Shown piece by piece: positions 40,641 through 50,303 of a stretch of DNA of 64,000 bases (position 1 is the first letter of the stretch; every line of letters begins with the position of its first letter). A program made the translations under genes and the position numbers. The stretch is from Lucinisca nassula (taxonomy: Eukaryota > Mollusca > Bivalvia > Lucinida > Lucinidae). The stretch is from assembly GCA_963580285.1 (NCBI GenBank), contig OY757010.1, positions 216,734,204-216,798,203 on the forward strand. Reading direction: 5' to 3'. The notes beneath the pieces were generated by a model. That model was not told the origin of the DNA, did not search any database, and saw nothing but the letters and a program-made list of their open reading frames with translations.

Positions 40641-42040
40641 TGTTCATTTCTGAAGATATCCTTAGAGAGGCAGAGCTTTTTGTGAACTCCAGATTAAAAT
40701 GGAGGTCATCCAATCAAAGCAAAGTAGGAAAGGGAAGGTCATTTTACCCTAGAACCTGATCTTTTGGGCTAGTTGGCATTGTCCTGCACATTATAAATAG
40801 AAGACAGACTGTCCTATTCGATACGGTAAAACGCAATCTGTCTGATGACGTCAAAGGTCATGACACATGGGTCAAACTAAGCTTAAACATGCGCATGGAC
40901 TTTTTTATCCTTTTTTTTTTTAGTTTTAGTTTTTCTCTCCTCATTTTTGCCCTGTGCTCTCTCGTTTCTCTCGTTACTTTCTTCACTCTTTCTTCAATTT
41001 TGGAGTGTCATCATTGTGCTAGCACGTGAGAAGCAGGTCAAAATTGAAATAACAGAGGCTAGTTTTCGTCTTTTTGGGTTGTTTATGGAAGCTTCGGGTC
41101 TTCTTTTAGTATATCTCAGAATGATAATCAGATTTTTTACTGGTGCCACGCCAAATGATTTTCATTCACCAGGAACCAATAGGAAAGGAACTAACATCAC
41201 TGTCAAATGACATTCTTTCACCATATAGAGTACTAATGCTGTGAATATATCGTATTCGAGGAATGAGGTTTGTTCAAAACGTGTTGAACAGCAATTTCTC
41301 ACAAATACTCTATGGTAGTCGAAAGGATATGAAATATTTTACTTTCTTGCACACTAGATAATGAAATCCTGAACTTTCCTTGGATAGAAATTCTTATCCT
41401 ACCAATGATATCCAATCCAGGGTTAAGATAAAATCAAGTGCACTGAATGAAGTGAACGTCACGTGTGCCATCGTTAAGCTTGATGTCACTGCACGTACAG
41501 TGAAGTCAAAAGAAGCCGCATTATTGTCTTCAAGATATGGCGGACGCCAACTATAGGAGTGACTGCATTATATAAAAAAAATCAACTCTCAGAAATTTAA
41601 ATTTTTGCAACATTGGTGTAAGGTGTAGAGAGAAAAATTCTTCCTCGGGGACACTGTCCGGCAGACTCGTGATACCGGACAGTGACTCTAAGGACGGATT
41701 TTTATCCACTCCTCACACCCATGCAAGATTAGGTTATGTTATCATTATCACACCCTTATTTACGTTATATCAATAGAAGAACGTGGCGTTGCAGGTCTGG
41801 AATAAACCAACGCATGGGCAAAGGGTTCTTAGCATTCTCCGAACTGTGTTATTCACATGCGCATGCGCAAGCAACTGTTAGGGCTAAACTGCATAATTTC
41901 TTACTGCAAGGTACCTCGAGGTCTTTTCAATATGTCTGCGACCAGCAAAGGCGCTGGCAAAGCTGCATATCCACAGAACGAAACCTGAATCCTTTGAACA
42001 GGCTGGAGGGATAATCGATTTGATCTCAGCATATGAATTG
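40640..42040. other. Stretch without a gene (intron 3)
   Basis: Includes T-rich sequence (40909-40922) and an inverted motif ACTGTCCGG...CCGGACAGT at 41651-41684. No further exon or domain seen. Confidence 0.5.
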
Positions 42041-42043
42041 CAT

Positions 42044-42283
42044 TTAAGGGAATGGGGACACTTTCAGAAGAGGCAACTCCTGCAAAAGTATTTTGTCTCG
42101 CATGTCAATAGGGGTCAACTCTTAAAGGAAGGAACTTGCTTCTGAGAAGCAAATTCTTTCCCTTAAGAGTAGACCCCTTTTTCAGTGGGACAGGTCTTAT
42201 AGAAAAGCGAACATGAAGTTTCGAAAGTTGTCTCTCTTTGACAAATGGCGGACAAATCCGCCAGGTGTTCCCATTCCCCTTAA
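42044..42283. mobile_element. TTAA-flanked MITE
   Basis: TTAA-GGGAATGGGGACACTTTC ... CAGGTGTTCCCATTCCCC-TTAA. The central inverted part (CAACTCTTAAAGGAAGGAAC / TTCTTTCCCTTAAGAGTAG) is shared with 40230-40471. Confidence 0.85.
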
Positions 42284-42504
42284 TTATCTGGTTATAATAA
42301 CTTTTTATGTTTAATCTAATTGAGCATTAAAACGTGTAACGCTCGTATATATTTAAATACAAACAAATGTGACAGTTGTCCTGTTTAGATCAGCAATGAA
42401 TCTCATTTGATCAAACTACAAACTTTTGTTGGCATTGTAAACTTTATTAGCAAAGATACATTTTATGCTTAAGGTTCAATTACTTTCATAATCAACTGTT
42501 TCAG

Positions 42505-42606
42505 GTAATAGATGATTTTGTGACAAGGCTGAAAGGCTCTAACATCACTATCATATCTCAAGAATTATTTCAACATGACCCTTTCCACAGAGTAGAAAAT
42601 CTTAAG
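42505..42606 (+). CDS. GABA-B-like receptor, exon 4
   Basis: 34 codons between acceptor GTTTCAG (to 42504) and donor GTTTGT (42607). Encodes VIDDFVTRLKGSNITIISQE and ends HRVENLK, matching the [20 protein letters not shown]...VKNLK region of GABA-B receptors (helix and strand of lobe 2 of the flytrap). Confidence 0.87.
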
Positions 42607-42727
42607 GTTTGTATTCGTCATTCCGAGATGGACAAGTCCAATTGACTGTTACTTACTTGTGGAAAAAACGGGTAACGGTTATTTACAGAAAATATGTATA
42701 GAATCTGGACTGGAACAATGGGTTGGG

Positions 42728-42797
42728 CTTGGTAAACAGTATAGACCCAGATCAGACGCCACTGAACGCGGTGTCTGATCAGGTCTACATTTTTGCT
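42728..42797. repeat. Short fold-back repeat (AACAGTG type)
   Basis: TAAACAGTATAGACCCAGAT and GTGTCTGATCAGGTCTACAT form the arms; same family as 9918-9985. Confidence 0.65.
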
Positions 42798-43004
42798 GAA
42801 TAAAAAGAAATTTAAGGGTAAAGTCTCAGTCCAGCAATGCACCTTCCAGTACTCGCAGTGCTTTGATTTTATCGTGTAGTATATTTAGGGCCATTGTTAG
42901 CCTAAAGTAATCATGTAATCATGAGTGGTGAAAATGTTTACTGTTTTCGCAATTATGGACACATCCGTACGATATTGTGCATTCTCTCAGATCTCTAACA
43001 CAGT

Positions 43005-43253
43005 CATTTCTAAAACACGCCTATACAAATACATTGTAAACTTTACTGCCGAAAAAAAATATATATAAGATGCAAAATTGTAATAATTTTCATATTTCTG
43101 CTCAAAATATAGATTGTGGGTACTTGTTAGAACCGCCTCATCAAAGCGATTCTAACGAATACCCACAATCTATATTTTAGAGCAAAAATAAGAAAAATAA
43201 GGTTTACCCCTGTAAACCACAGTTTCACTATATAAACGTTGGGTTCAAGGGTG
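43005..43253 (+). repeat. Palindrome family B copy, 3' end cut
   Basis: TAAAACACGCCTATACAAAT ... GAACCGCCTCATCAAAGCGA ... ACTATATAAACGTTGGGTTC, then abruptly replaced by an inverted Naiad-like tail. Confidence 0.75.
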
Positions 43254-43480
43254 TCTCTACCACCACAACAAAAGCACAGCCTTGAAAAATATAAATGAAT
43301 ACAATGATCTAGAACCGATACAATTACCACACAACTCGCATCCAAGACATCTAATGGAATGGAACACGAACATAAACTGCGTCCATCGCTATAATGAAAA
43401 CGCCACAGGCGGAAAGCCAAATGACTAGTTACTTTCCCATAAAATGGCTAAACAGCTATCCGAAATAACAAGATATTAGC
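43254..43480 (-). mobile_element. Naiad-like 3' tail fragment
   Basis: Reverse complement contains AACTAGTCATTTGGC, CATTATAGCGATGGACG and GTGTTCCATTCCATTAGATG-like text resembling the tail at 39105-39480 (TCTCCGATGG...GGTTAATTGTATCG). Confidence 0.5.
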
Positions 43481-44140
43481 AAAATACACTAAACCAATAA
43501 TAAGTCACGATTGGGGTGGTTTTACGTTGCCCCCTTTTTATTTTTTTTTCGAGATCGTTTGTTTTTAACAAACGGGCGCTGACCTTTTCCTGACCTCTGT
43601 TAACAACGATTATATAACTGTAATTGAGTACTGGGTGTTAAATCGGAATTACCTGAAAATCTGGTATTCAGAAATACAGAGAACATCCAAAAAAAAAATA
43701 CTTGAAAAATAACAGGAAGCATGGTTTAATTTAGGTACAGTGGAATTCGGCTATTAAGACCACCTAAGTTCAAGACTAATTCTCCTTTTAAAAGCTTATT
43801 TATTAGGTTGCAGTTATTCGTTCTTTGTGTTTCTGCATACAGTGTCCTCTGGGCAGAGACCACCTTTGGGACTGTTAAAAAGTGGTCTTAAAGACCACTT
43901 TGAACAGCCCCAAATGTGGTCTTAATATCGGAATTTTATGGTATTTATAAAACAAAATTGGTTACGTCTATTTTATAATATTTATTTGTTTGTTTGTTTG
44001 TTTTACGGGCCAGTCAACAGTATTTAAGTCATATCGAGCGTGTTAGTTTGCCTTTTCCTGGCAGGTTTATACAAAAGCGTGCATATTCTTTTGCCAGAAA
44101 CGGACGACTGCAAATCGGAAATAATAAATAACAAGATGTG
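43480..44140. other. Stretch without a gene (intron 4)
   Basis: An inverted motif involving AAGACCACCT / AGGTGGTCTT-like text (43755-43925: GACCACCTTTGGGAC, AGTGGTCTTAAAGACCACTT) and (GTTT)n at 43986-44002. No exon recognised. Confidence 0.5.
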
Positions 44141-44149
44141 TTCGTGAAA

Positions 44150-44637
44150 CATTGATGGCCCCGGACAGCGCATGTTGAATATGAAAACAGTATCACTAGG
44201 CAATCGAAAGGTATGGCCTATGTTCAAGTCTTAAAAAGTAGGTCAAGGTCACAAGGTCAAAAATTATGGGATTGTTGAAAAGGTCTTGTGACATAGTATG
44301 CACATGTGAAATATGAAACCGGCCCCGATAGCTCAGTTGGTATGGTGTCCGCTCCGGGGAACGGGAGGTCACGGGTTCGATCCCGGGCCGCGACATACCA
44401 AAGTCGTTAAAAATGGTACTAGCTGCTCCTCGCTTGGCACTCAGATTTACGGGGTAGAGCTAGGACTGGTCGACCCAGTGTCAGGATAATGTGACTGGGT
44501 GTGGTATCATGTAATGTGTCTGGGACATGATACTTCAGTGAGGCAGCACTATAAAAGTGAACATTGAGCTCCCTGTCGCAACCAGACACCGTCGTGATTT
44601 GACTGAAAAATTGTTGAAAGCGACGTTAAACCCGAAA

Positions 44638-44693
<56 letters not shown>

Positions 44694-44985
44694 GAAATAT
44701 GAAAGCTATATCACTTACCAATCGAAAGTTATGGCCAATGTTAATGTTTCTAAAAATTTTGAAAAAAGTAGGTCAAAGGACAAGGTCAAGGTCACGAGAT
44801 CAAAAATTATGGTACCACTTGAAAGATCTTGTGATAAGGTATACACATGTGAAATATGAAAGCTCTATCTACTACCATTCAAAAGTTATGCCCAATGTTA
44901 AGGTTTTTGTAGACAGACAAACAGACAGACAGACTAAAAACTATATGCCCCCGAATCTAGATTCCGGGGGCATAAAAAGAGTAAA
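44150..44985 (+). repeat. Tandem-repeat element interrupted by a SINE
   Basis: Units of about 135 bp with AGGTCAAGGTCAC, CAAAAATTATGG, CTTGTGA.A.AGTA, CACATGTGAAATATGAAAGC and AAAGTTATGCCCAATGTTA, ending in (CAGA)n and a terminal hairpin TGCCCCCGAATC / GATTCCGGGGGCA (44945-44974). Confidence 0.75.
44319..44687 (+). mobile_element. tRNA-derived SINE with CA tail and 17-bp target duplication
   Basis: Same family as 29632-30029: CCGATAGCTCAGTTGGTA (A box), GGGTTCGATCCCGGG (B box), body, GCGACGTTAAACCCGAAATC and (CA)n. The repeat ACATGTGAAATATGAAA flanks it (44302-44318 and 44688-44704). Confidence 0.9.
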
Positions 44986-45165
44986 TGCAGTGTTTGATGA
45001 TGCAAAAGAACTGACAAACTATCACAGAACCATTAACAAATATTACTTAGCAGTCCTTTAATGGATACTTTGAATATGGCATATGTTCTCTTAGCATGCA
45101 GACATAATCAAGTAGCTGTGTGTACTGAGTAAATCAAAAACAATTTCTTCTCTGTTTAATTACAG

Positions 45166-45231
45166 AAGCGTGACGCTAGAATCATTGTAGCTGCAATGTA
45201 CGAGAGTGAAGCAAGAATGGTGCTATGTTTT
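45166..45231 (+). CDS. GABA-B-like receptor, exon 5
   Basis: 22 codons between acceptor AATTACAG (to 45165) and donor GTAGGT (45232). Encodes KRDARIIVAAMYESEARMVL plus CF, matching R.DARIIVG.FYE..ARKVFC of GABA-B receptors. The next exon should carry the GWY segment; none is visible to 64000. The following intron has received the 7.4-kb gypsy element and the solo LTR, so the intron is at least 18 kb. Confidence 0.88.
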
Positions 45232-45390
45232 GTAGGTTTGGTATTTTATGTATATTTCGTGAACATAACACTGCTTTATGGTTATTCATTGGCCTTGCTT
45301 TGAAAAAGGTTGAGTGGTCTTGTTCTTTAATAAGTACTTGGGGAAATACAAGACGCAAGTTTGGAGCTAGACTCTGTTTTATTTTTTTTT

Positions 45391-45448
45391 TGCTTCGATT
45401 TTGGTTTAACGGCCATTTAAATATTATTTTCCTTATTCCGAGCCGATC
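45391..45448 (-). mobile_element. tRNA-SINE fragment, left flank of the gypsy element
   Basis: TTTGGTTTAACGGCC ... CGAGCCGATCG matches the 3' part of the SINE at 59431-59657. Its other half lies at 52815-52885, so the gypsy element inserted into this SINE. Confidence 0.7.
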
Positions 45449-46328
45449 GTCCCGCAAACCCCAATGCTGACAAGACAACCGAGGGTGATCTCTGACAAGT
45501 GAACGGGCAGCTGGGGGGTAAGGCACAAGAAAGATATCATATGGATGACACAAATTGTTTACAGTATCTATAAACAACAACACAAACACTAAAAATTACA
45601 TTTATTTGCTTCTATAGCCCATTCACGACGTCCGCCCTGAAGGCAAAAGTATGTTCTGTGCTCGGGCCGGGATGACGTGAATATCTACAGAAGCAAATAA
45701 CAAAAACGAACAACAAAATAACAAAAAAACGCGACAGAATATAAGTCCACTTAGGGTGAACCTTTAGGTGCTGTTGTCGACCACAGCGTCGACTACTGTT
45801 TCGACCTAATTGTCGACCACAATTCCAATTATATGATTGTCAATTGAATCTTTCGACAATTGAAGTCCCGGAAACTTCTACTTCGTTCAATTGACGTCAC
45901 AACCTGAGGGGAAAAATTAGGAAACTTCCCTACAGATCATTGATATAACTCCCGTCGGTACGAACACCCACAAGGGGAAAAATGATGAAAATTCCCTACA
46001 GATTATTGGTATAATTCCCGTCGGTACGAACCCCCACAACGTCGTGACTGGCATGAAAATTATATATGGCACAATTTGGCGGTTGGCGACTTTTTAGGCA
46101 AACTTTATAGAAATCAGCCTTATAGCGACCAACTGTATGGTAAATAATGTCTCCACAAACCACTCATGCATACATCGTATGATATGTGCATGATTTGTGC
46201 GTGGAGCAGTATATTTTGTCTACCGTATTTCACTAAAATATTTCACTCGCACCGCCTTGCCATATATCTACTAAAATAATTTAGTTGTGCATAAGCACCA
46301 GAGAGGTTTCCTATTCCATCTCGTAACA
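45449..46328 (-). repeat. 3' LTR of gypsy element, internally deleted
   Basis: 45449-45912 matches 50330-50797, then the sequence jumps to the part matching 52450-52814. A unit of about 62 bp (ACAGATTATTGGTATAATTC, CGTCGGTACGAACCCCCACA) is duplicated in tandem at the junction (45914-46042). The outer 26 bp at the left are lost. Confidence 0.8.
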
Positions 46329-46345
46329 AAGGTTTTCCCTTTTGG
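46329..46345 (-). other. Polypurine tract of gypsy element
   Basis: Minus strand reads CCAAAAGGGAAAACCTT immediately before the LTR start TGTTACGAG, the expected place for the plus-strand primer. Confidence 0.7.
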
Positions 46346-46474
46346 AGAAAAAAAAATCAGAAATGTTTTTTTTTCTTTGTGCACAGAGTAGGAATAAGAT
46401 GAAGCCTATCTGAAAAAAGACAGCTACGTACACAACGATCATGCGAAATTTATCTGCTAAGGTATTCTGCCCCC

Positions 46475-47198
46475 CCCCCCCCCCAAATTTTCTTGGCCCC
46501 GAATTGCAATAATCCGAAATCTATACGGCTGTAGTTTCATTGCTCAACGCTTAATTCGAGGATTGAGAACTTAAGCTGTTTGCATAAAAGACAAGGGCTT
46601 GTGATCTGTCTCAAGCCAGAATTCTACTCTGTAAAGATACTTGCGAAATTTCTCAACACCCCAGATAATAGCCAAGCATTCTTTCTCTATCACAGAATAG
46701 TTTCTTTCTCGAGGAAGAAGTCTCTTGCTGACATAAGCAATGGGAAGTCGTCCTTGCCCTTCAAATTCTTGGAGCAAAACGGCTCCTTTACCAACATCAG
46801 AAACGTGCGTCCGGAGTATGAACGGATTCCCATCATGAAAGATAGGAAGATGTAGAACAGGACTAGACGTGAGTCTATTCTTCAGGGTCTGGAAAGCCTT
46901 TTCGTGATGGTCCTGCAAATCTGTGATCTTGTTTGGTCTACTTTTCTTAGTTACATTTGTTAAAGGGGAAGCTATAGATGAGAAATTTGGAATTAAACGG
47001 CGGTAGAAACCAGCTAACCCAAGAATTGACATCATTTGTCTATTAGTAAAAGGTGGAGGAGCATCCTTTATAGCTTGTATCTTGTCTTCTTGCGGTCTAA
47101 CTGACTGAGCAGCAACACTATGACCAAGACACTCGATACTGCTATACCCAGTCATACACTTTGAAGGTTTTGCCGTCAACGTGGCTGTCCTAAGTCCC
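46475..47198 (-). pseudogene. Gypsy RT C-terminus and RNase H
   Basis: After the inserted ribozyme element the frame resumes with LTAKPSKC. It continues through GFYRRLIPNFSSIASPLTNV (RT thumb and connection), then RNase H: ILRTHVSDVGKGAVLLQ, YVSKRLLPRERNYSVIEKEC (with catalytic Glu) and LETDHKPLSF (catalytic Asp). In the DASxxG position the first Asp reads H (THVSDVG), an apparent loss. Stops at 46571 (TAA) and about 46535 (TGA) precede MKLQPYRFRIIAIRGQ. Decayed. Confidence 0.8.
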
Positions 47199-47398
47199 CA
47201 TTTTGATTTATATCAGTCTTTGAATCGACTGCCTATTCGAAATTCGCAAAATTGCAGTATGTTTCCTCTGGCTTTATTTGCCGGATCATTACAGGGTCAC
47301 TGATGAGGCTTTTTTAGCCGAAACTACGTAGTATGACCCATCTTCTTTCTTATGAATGTTTTCATTGCTCTGAAAGGGACTCATTTTTGATTTTTATC
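47199..47398 (+). mobile_element. Small hammerhead-bearing insertion in gypsy RT
   Basis: The gypsy RT is interrupted between ...LREVLDR and LRTATLTAKPS by about 180 bp flanked by near-identical direct repeats CATTTTGATTTATATC (47199-47214) and CATTTTTGATTTTTATC (47382-47398). Inside is a complete hammerhead ribozyme. Size and ribozyme content resemble metazoan retrozyme monomers; who mobilised it is unknown. Confidence 0.75.
47294..47339 (+). ncRNA. Hammerhead ribozyme (type I)
   Basis: Stem I GGGTCA (47294-47299) pairs with TGACCC (47334-47339). The core CTGATGA (47300-47306) is followed by stem II GGCT-TTTTT-AGCC (47307-47319) and GAAA (47320-47323). Stem III ACTAC/GTAGT (47323-47332) has no loop, and the cleavage triplet is GTA, cut after 47333. 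Every invariant core base is present. A loopless stem III usually works as a dimer in tandem repeats. Cleavage is predicted, not shown. Confidence 0.88.
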
Positions 47399-48173
47399 TA
47401 TCCAAAACTTCACGTAATGACGTCAAGTGGTCTTTCAAAGTTTCGGTAAAGATCCACATATCATCGACCAAGCTATCAACGTTAGAATGATCGGAAAGAA
47501 TCATTCTCATCAACCTGCAAAATATTGCTCCTAGTTTAACCATGCCGAAGGGTATAGTTTTGAATTGAAACAAGCCTTTGTGGGTTTCAAACGCTGTTAG
47601 GGGTTTCGCCTTGGACGTCATTTTTACCTGCCAATAACCCTTAGATAAATCTAATTTGCTAAAGTAGTTGTGTCCCGACATTCTATTTATAACCTCCTCC
47701 ATATTTGGCATTGGTGCTGCATCGAACTCCGTTACTTTATTAAGTTTACGGAAGTCAATGCAGAACCGCACAGAACCATCTTTTTTTGTGGGGACAAGTA
47801 CTACAGGGGATGAATATGGAGATATTGATGGTTCAATAACTCCTAAATCTAACATGTCTTGAATTCCTTTTTCCTTTATATCCCGTACTTTATATGGTAT
47901 GGCATATCGTTTTGACCTCATTGGTTCCGACGTTAGTAACTGTATGTCATGTGCTATCTGGTCGGTTCGTCCTGGTACACTTGACAGTAGGTCCGGGTAT
48001 TCTTTTATCATCGTCTCTATTGCTTTACGCTGATCCTGTGTTATAATTTCTGAAACATTTACGTCCTTAAACGTCTCTGGTTGCTTTTCAGTAGGAAAAG
48101 CGCAATCTTCCAATGAGAATTCGTCAACGTTATCTTTTTCGGTTGACGGAACGGACTCTACAGAAGCAAGCAA
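47394..48173 (-). pseudogene. Gypsy reverse transcriptase, N-terminal part
   Basis: A linker (PETFKDVNVSEIITQDQRKA) and PGRTDQIAHDI precede RT: VIEPSISPYSSPVVLVPTKK, RFCIDFRKLNKVT, YFSKLDLSKGYWQVKM (first catalytic Asp), FQFKTIPFGMVKLGAIF and SLVDDMWIF (catalytic Asp pair). It begins directly after the integrase frame with a frame change near 48175 and no ATG. The insertion at 47199-47398 stops it. Confidence 0.82.
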
Positions 48174-49135
48174 TGTGACGTTACATTTTGACGTTCCACA
48201 TATTGCTTCAATATGTTAGCGTGACATGTGTTAACATTTCCATTGACGTCAATCTTATAATCCATTCTGTTAACTACCTCAACTACTTCATATGGACCTT
48301 TCCATTGAAGCAATAGTTTATTACTGTCTGTCGGTAGTATCAAAAGCACTTTTTCGTCGACGTCACATTTACGCAACCTCGCGCCTTTATCATAATAAGC
48401 TTTCTGCTTAATCTGAAACTTCTTTAAATTATCACGCGCTAATTTGCATGTCTGCTCTAACCGTTCCCTGAGCTCAATAACGTACTGATACGTCGCTAGA
48501 ACTTGCTCATCGCGTACCTCGTCAGCCCATAATTCTCTTAATATTGCCATTGGACCTCTGACGTTACGTCCGTATAACAACTCAAAATGGGAATATCCTA
48601 AAGACTCTTGTGGGACTTCCCTAACCGCAAATAACAAAGCTGGAAGATATTTATTCCAATCTTTTGGACGTTCAGCACACATGCGACGTAACATCTGCTT
48701 TAACGTAGCGTTCAATCAATCCGTTGCAAATGGGGCATCTCGGACTACACGTTAACTGTTGAAGAGAAGTCAGCCTGCTGACTTCTTTCATTTCATCAGC
48801 AGTTAAATGTGATCCACAATCAGTCAACATTTCATCAGGGATGCCAACCCTACTGAACATTTCAATAAGCGCATCCGCGACACGTTCCGTCTCTATACTC
48901 GGTAAAAGCTATTGCCTCTGAATACCTTGTCGCATAATCTATCATTGTTAAAATATACCGAGATTTCCTATCGGATCGAGACTCAATTGGACCATCTATG
49001 TCCACTGCCACCCTCTTAAATGGCGTATCAATCAATGGCATTTTTCCTAGAGGTACTTTAGTGACCCGACCTTTCTGAATGTTTCTCTGACAGATATCAC
49101 AAGATTTACATAATCTAGCGACATCACCGCAAATA
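48158..49135 (-). pseudogene. Gypsy integrase (upstream of RT)
   Basis: Minus strand encodes CKSCDICQRNIQKGRVTKVP (end of the zinc module), VAVDIDGPIESRSDRKSRY (first catalytic Asp), LTDCGSHLTADEMKEVSRL (second Asp), NGLIERYV (catalytic Glu), then, after a break near 48700, RRMCAERPKDWNKYLPALLF, SLGYSHFELLYGRNVRGPM, and a GPY-type C-terminus (LLQWKGPYEVVEVV). Frames shift near 48880 and 48700. Ends about the point where RT starts, giving the order IN-RT-RH. Confidence 0.82.
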
Positions 49136-49139
49136 CCGG

Positions 49140-49560
49140 GTCACCTTCCCAGCTTTTTTCCTTTCAAATTCTAGCTCAAGCTTCGCTTTCTGCATGTCTA
49201 ACTGATTCCTTAATGTTTTATTTGTTCTAAATGGGCCTCACTACTCCCTTTGGCCTCCCGTTCACTTTCAATGCGTGTCATCTCAAGTGCCTTCAACATA
49301 GCTAGTCCATGTGCCCTTTCCTTTTCCTCCCTTTCCTTTTCCCCTTCTAGCTTAGCTAGTTCATGTGCCCTTTCCTTTTCTTTTTCTGCCCTTTCCTTTT
49401 CTTTTTCTTCTGACCTTAACCTTTCTAAATCCCTTTGTTCTTGCCTTTCTGCTCGCTCATTATCTTGCTGCTGCTGAACAAAATCTTGTCAATCTTTCCC
49501 CTCATAAACTAACTCCTCTCCCATTTGCATTAAACGCTCCAATATTGATAACGTAAATCT
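49140..49560 (-). pseudogene. Gypsy Gag N-terminal remnant
   Basis: Minus strand encodes MGEELVYEGKD, a stop, DFVQQQQDNERAERQEQRDL and a very charged coil (EEKEKERAEKEKERAHELAK, ALEMTRIESEREAK). The frame changes several times, then near 49135 the sequence jumps into integrase. The rest of Gag, the knuckles and protease are deleted. Confidence 0.65.
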
Positions 49561-50283
49561 CACGTTACTATAAAAAAAAATGCAAACTGATCAGTAATGA
49601 TTAGTGATGATTGAATGGGCTTAACTAAAACGTTAAGATATGTGTTATTCGCGTTAATCTAACTAAAACGTTAGTTACTAAAGCACACGCGATTTGAAAT
49701 GTCAATTACTCTCAGCAAGGTATAACGCTACGTACTGGTAGTCTAATATGACGTAATAAATTAACGACGTTTACAGTTAAAGGCTACAATCTGAAGTTTC
49801 ATCACATTACAAAACTCAGATCACAACAAGTTACCATTAATGTTTCTATTACGCCATACCTAACTTCAAGTCACAATGTAAATATTAACGCTACCCTAAT
49901 GTCAACGTCAGTAAATTGTTAACGTCACTACGTCAGAACCATGTGTGGGAAAGATCAATTGGTAACTCCAGTTTAACTTAGTAGAATGCCAGGTAACACA
50001 ATTAAGTAGGGTCGACTTTAAATTTTTCGTTACCAAGTAAAAGTGGGGTTTGCCTTGCCTTGCTGCTCAGAAGAAACCATGTACTTGTCAGTATCCATTT
50101 AATTGAATACATTGGATTCGCACTTCATCAACGCAGGGAGGAAAATTCAAGTTAATTTCCAAATGCGGCTGTCAATGCTATTTTTGATGTGATAAAACAT
50201 GAGGTATGGAATCGTTTAGAACAATTGATGTTTTAGAGCATCAATGTGCTGTTCCACAGCTGGATACAACCGTCAGAGATAAA

Positions 50284-50301
50284 ATCCCACTTCTGACACC
50301 A
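50284..50301 (-). other. Primer binding site, tRNA-Leu type
   Basis: Minus strand TGGTGTCAGAAGTGGGAT, two bases after the LTR end ...CATGTAACA. It is complementary to a tRNA-Leu-like 3' end, as in several gypsy elements. This fixes the LTR border. Confidence 0.75.
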
Positions 50302-50303
50302 AA

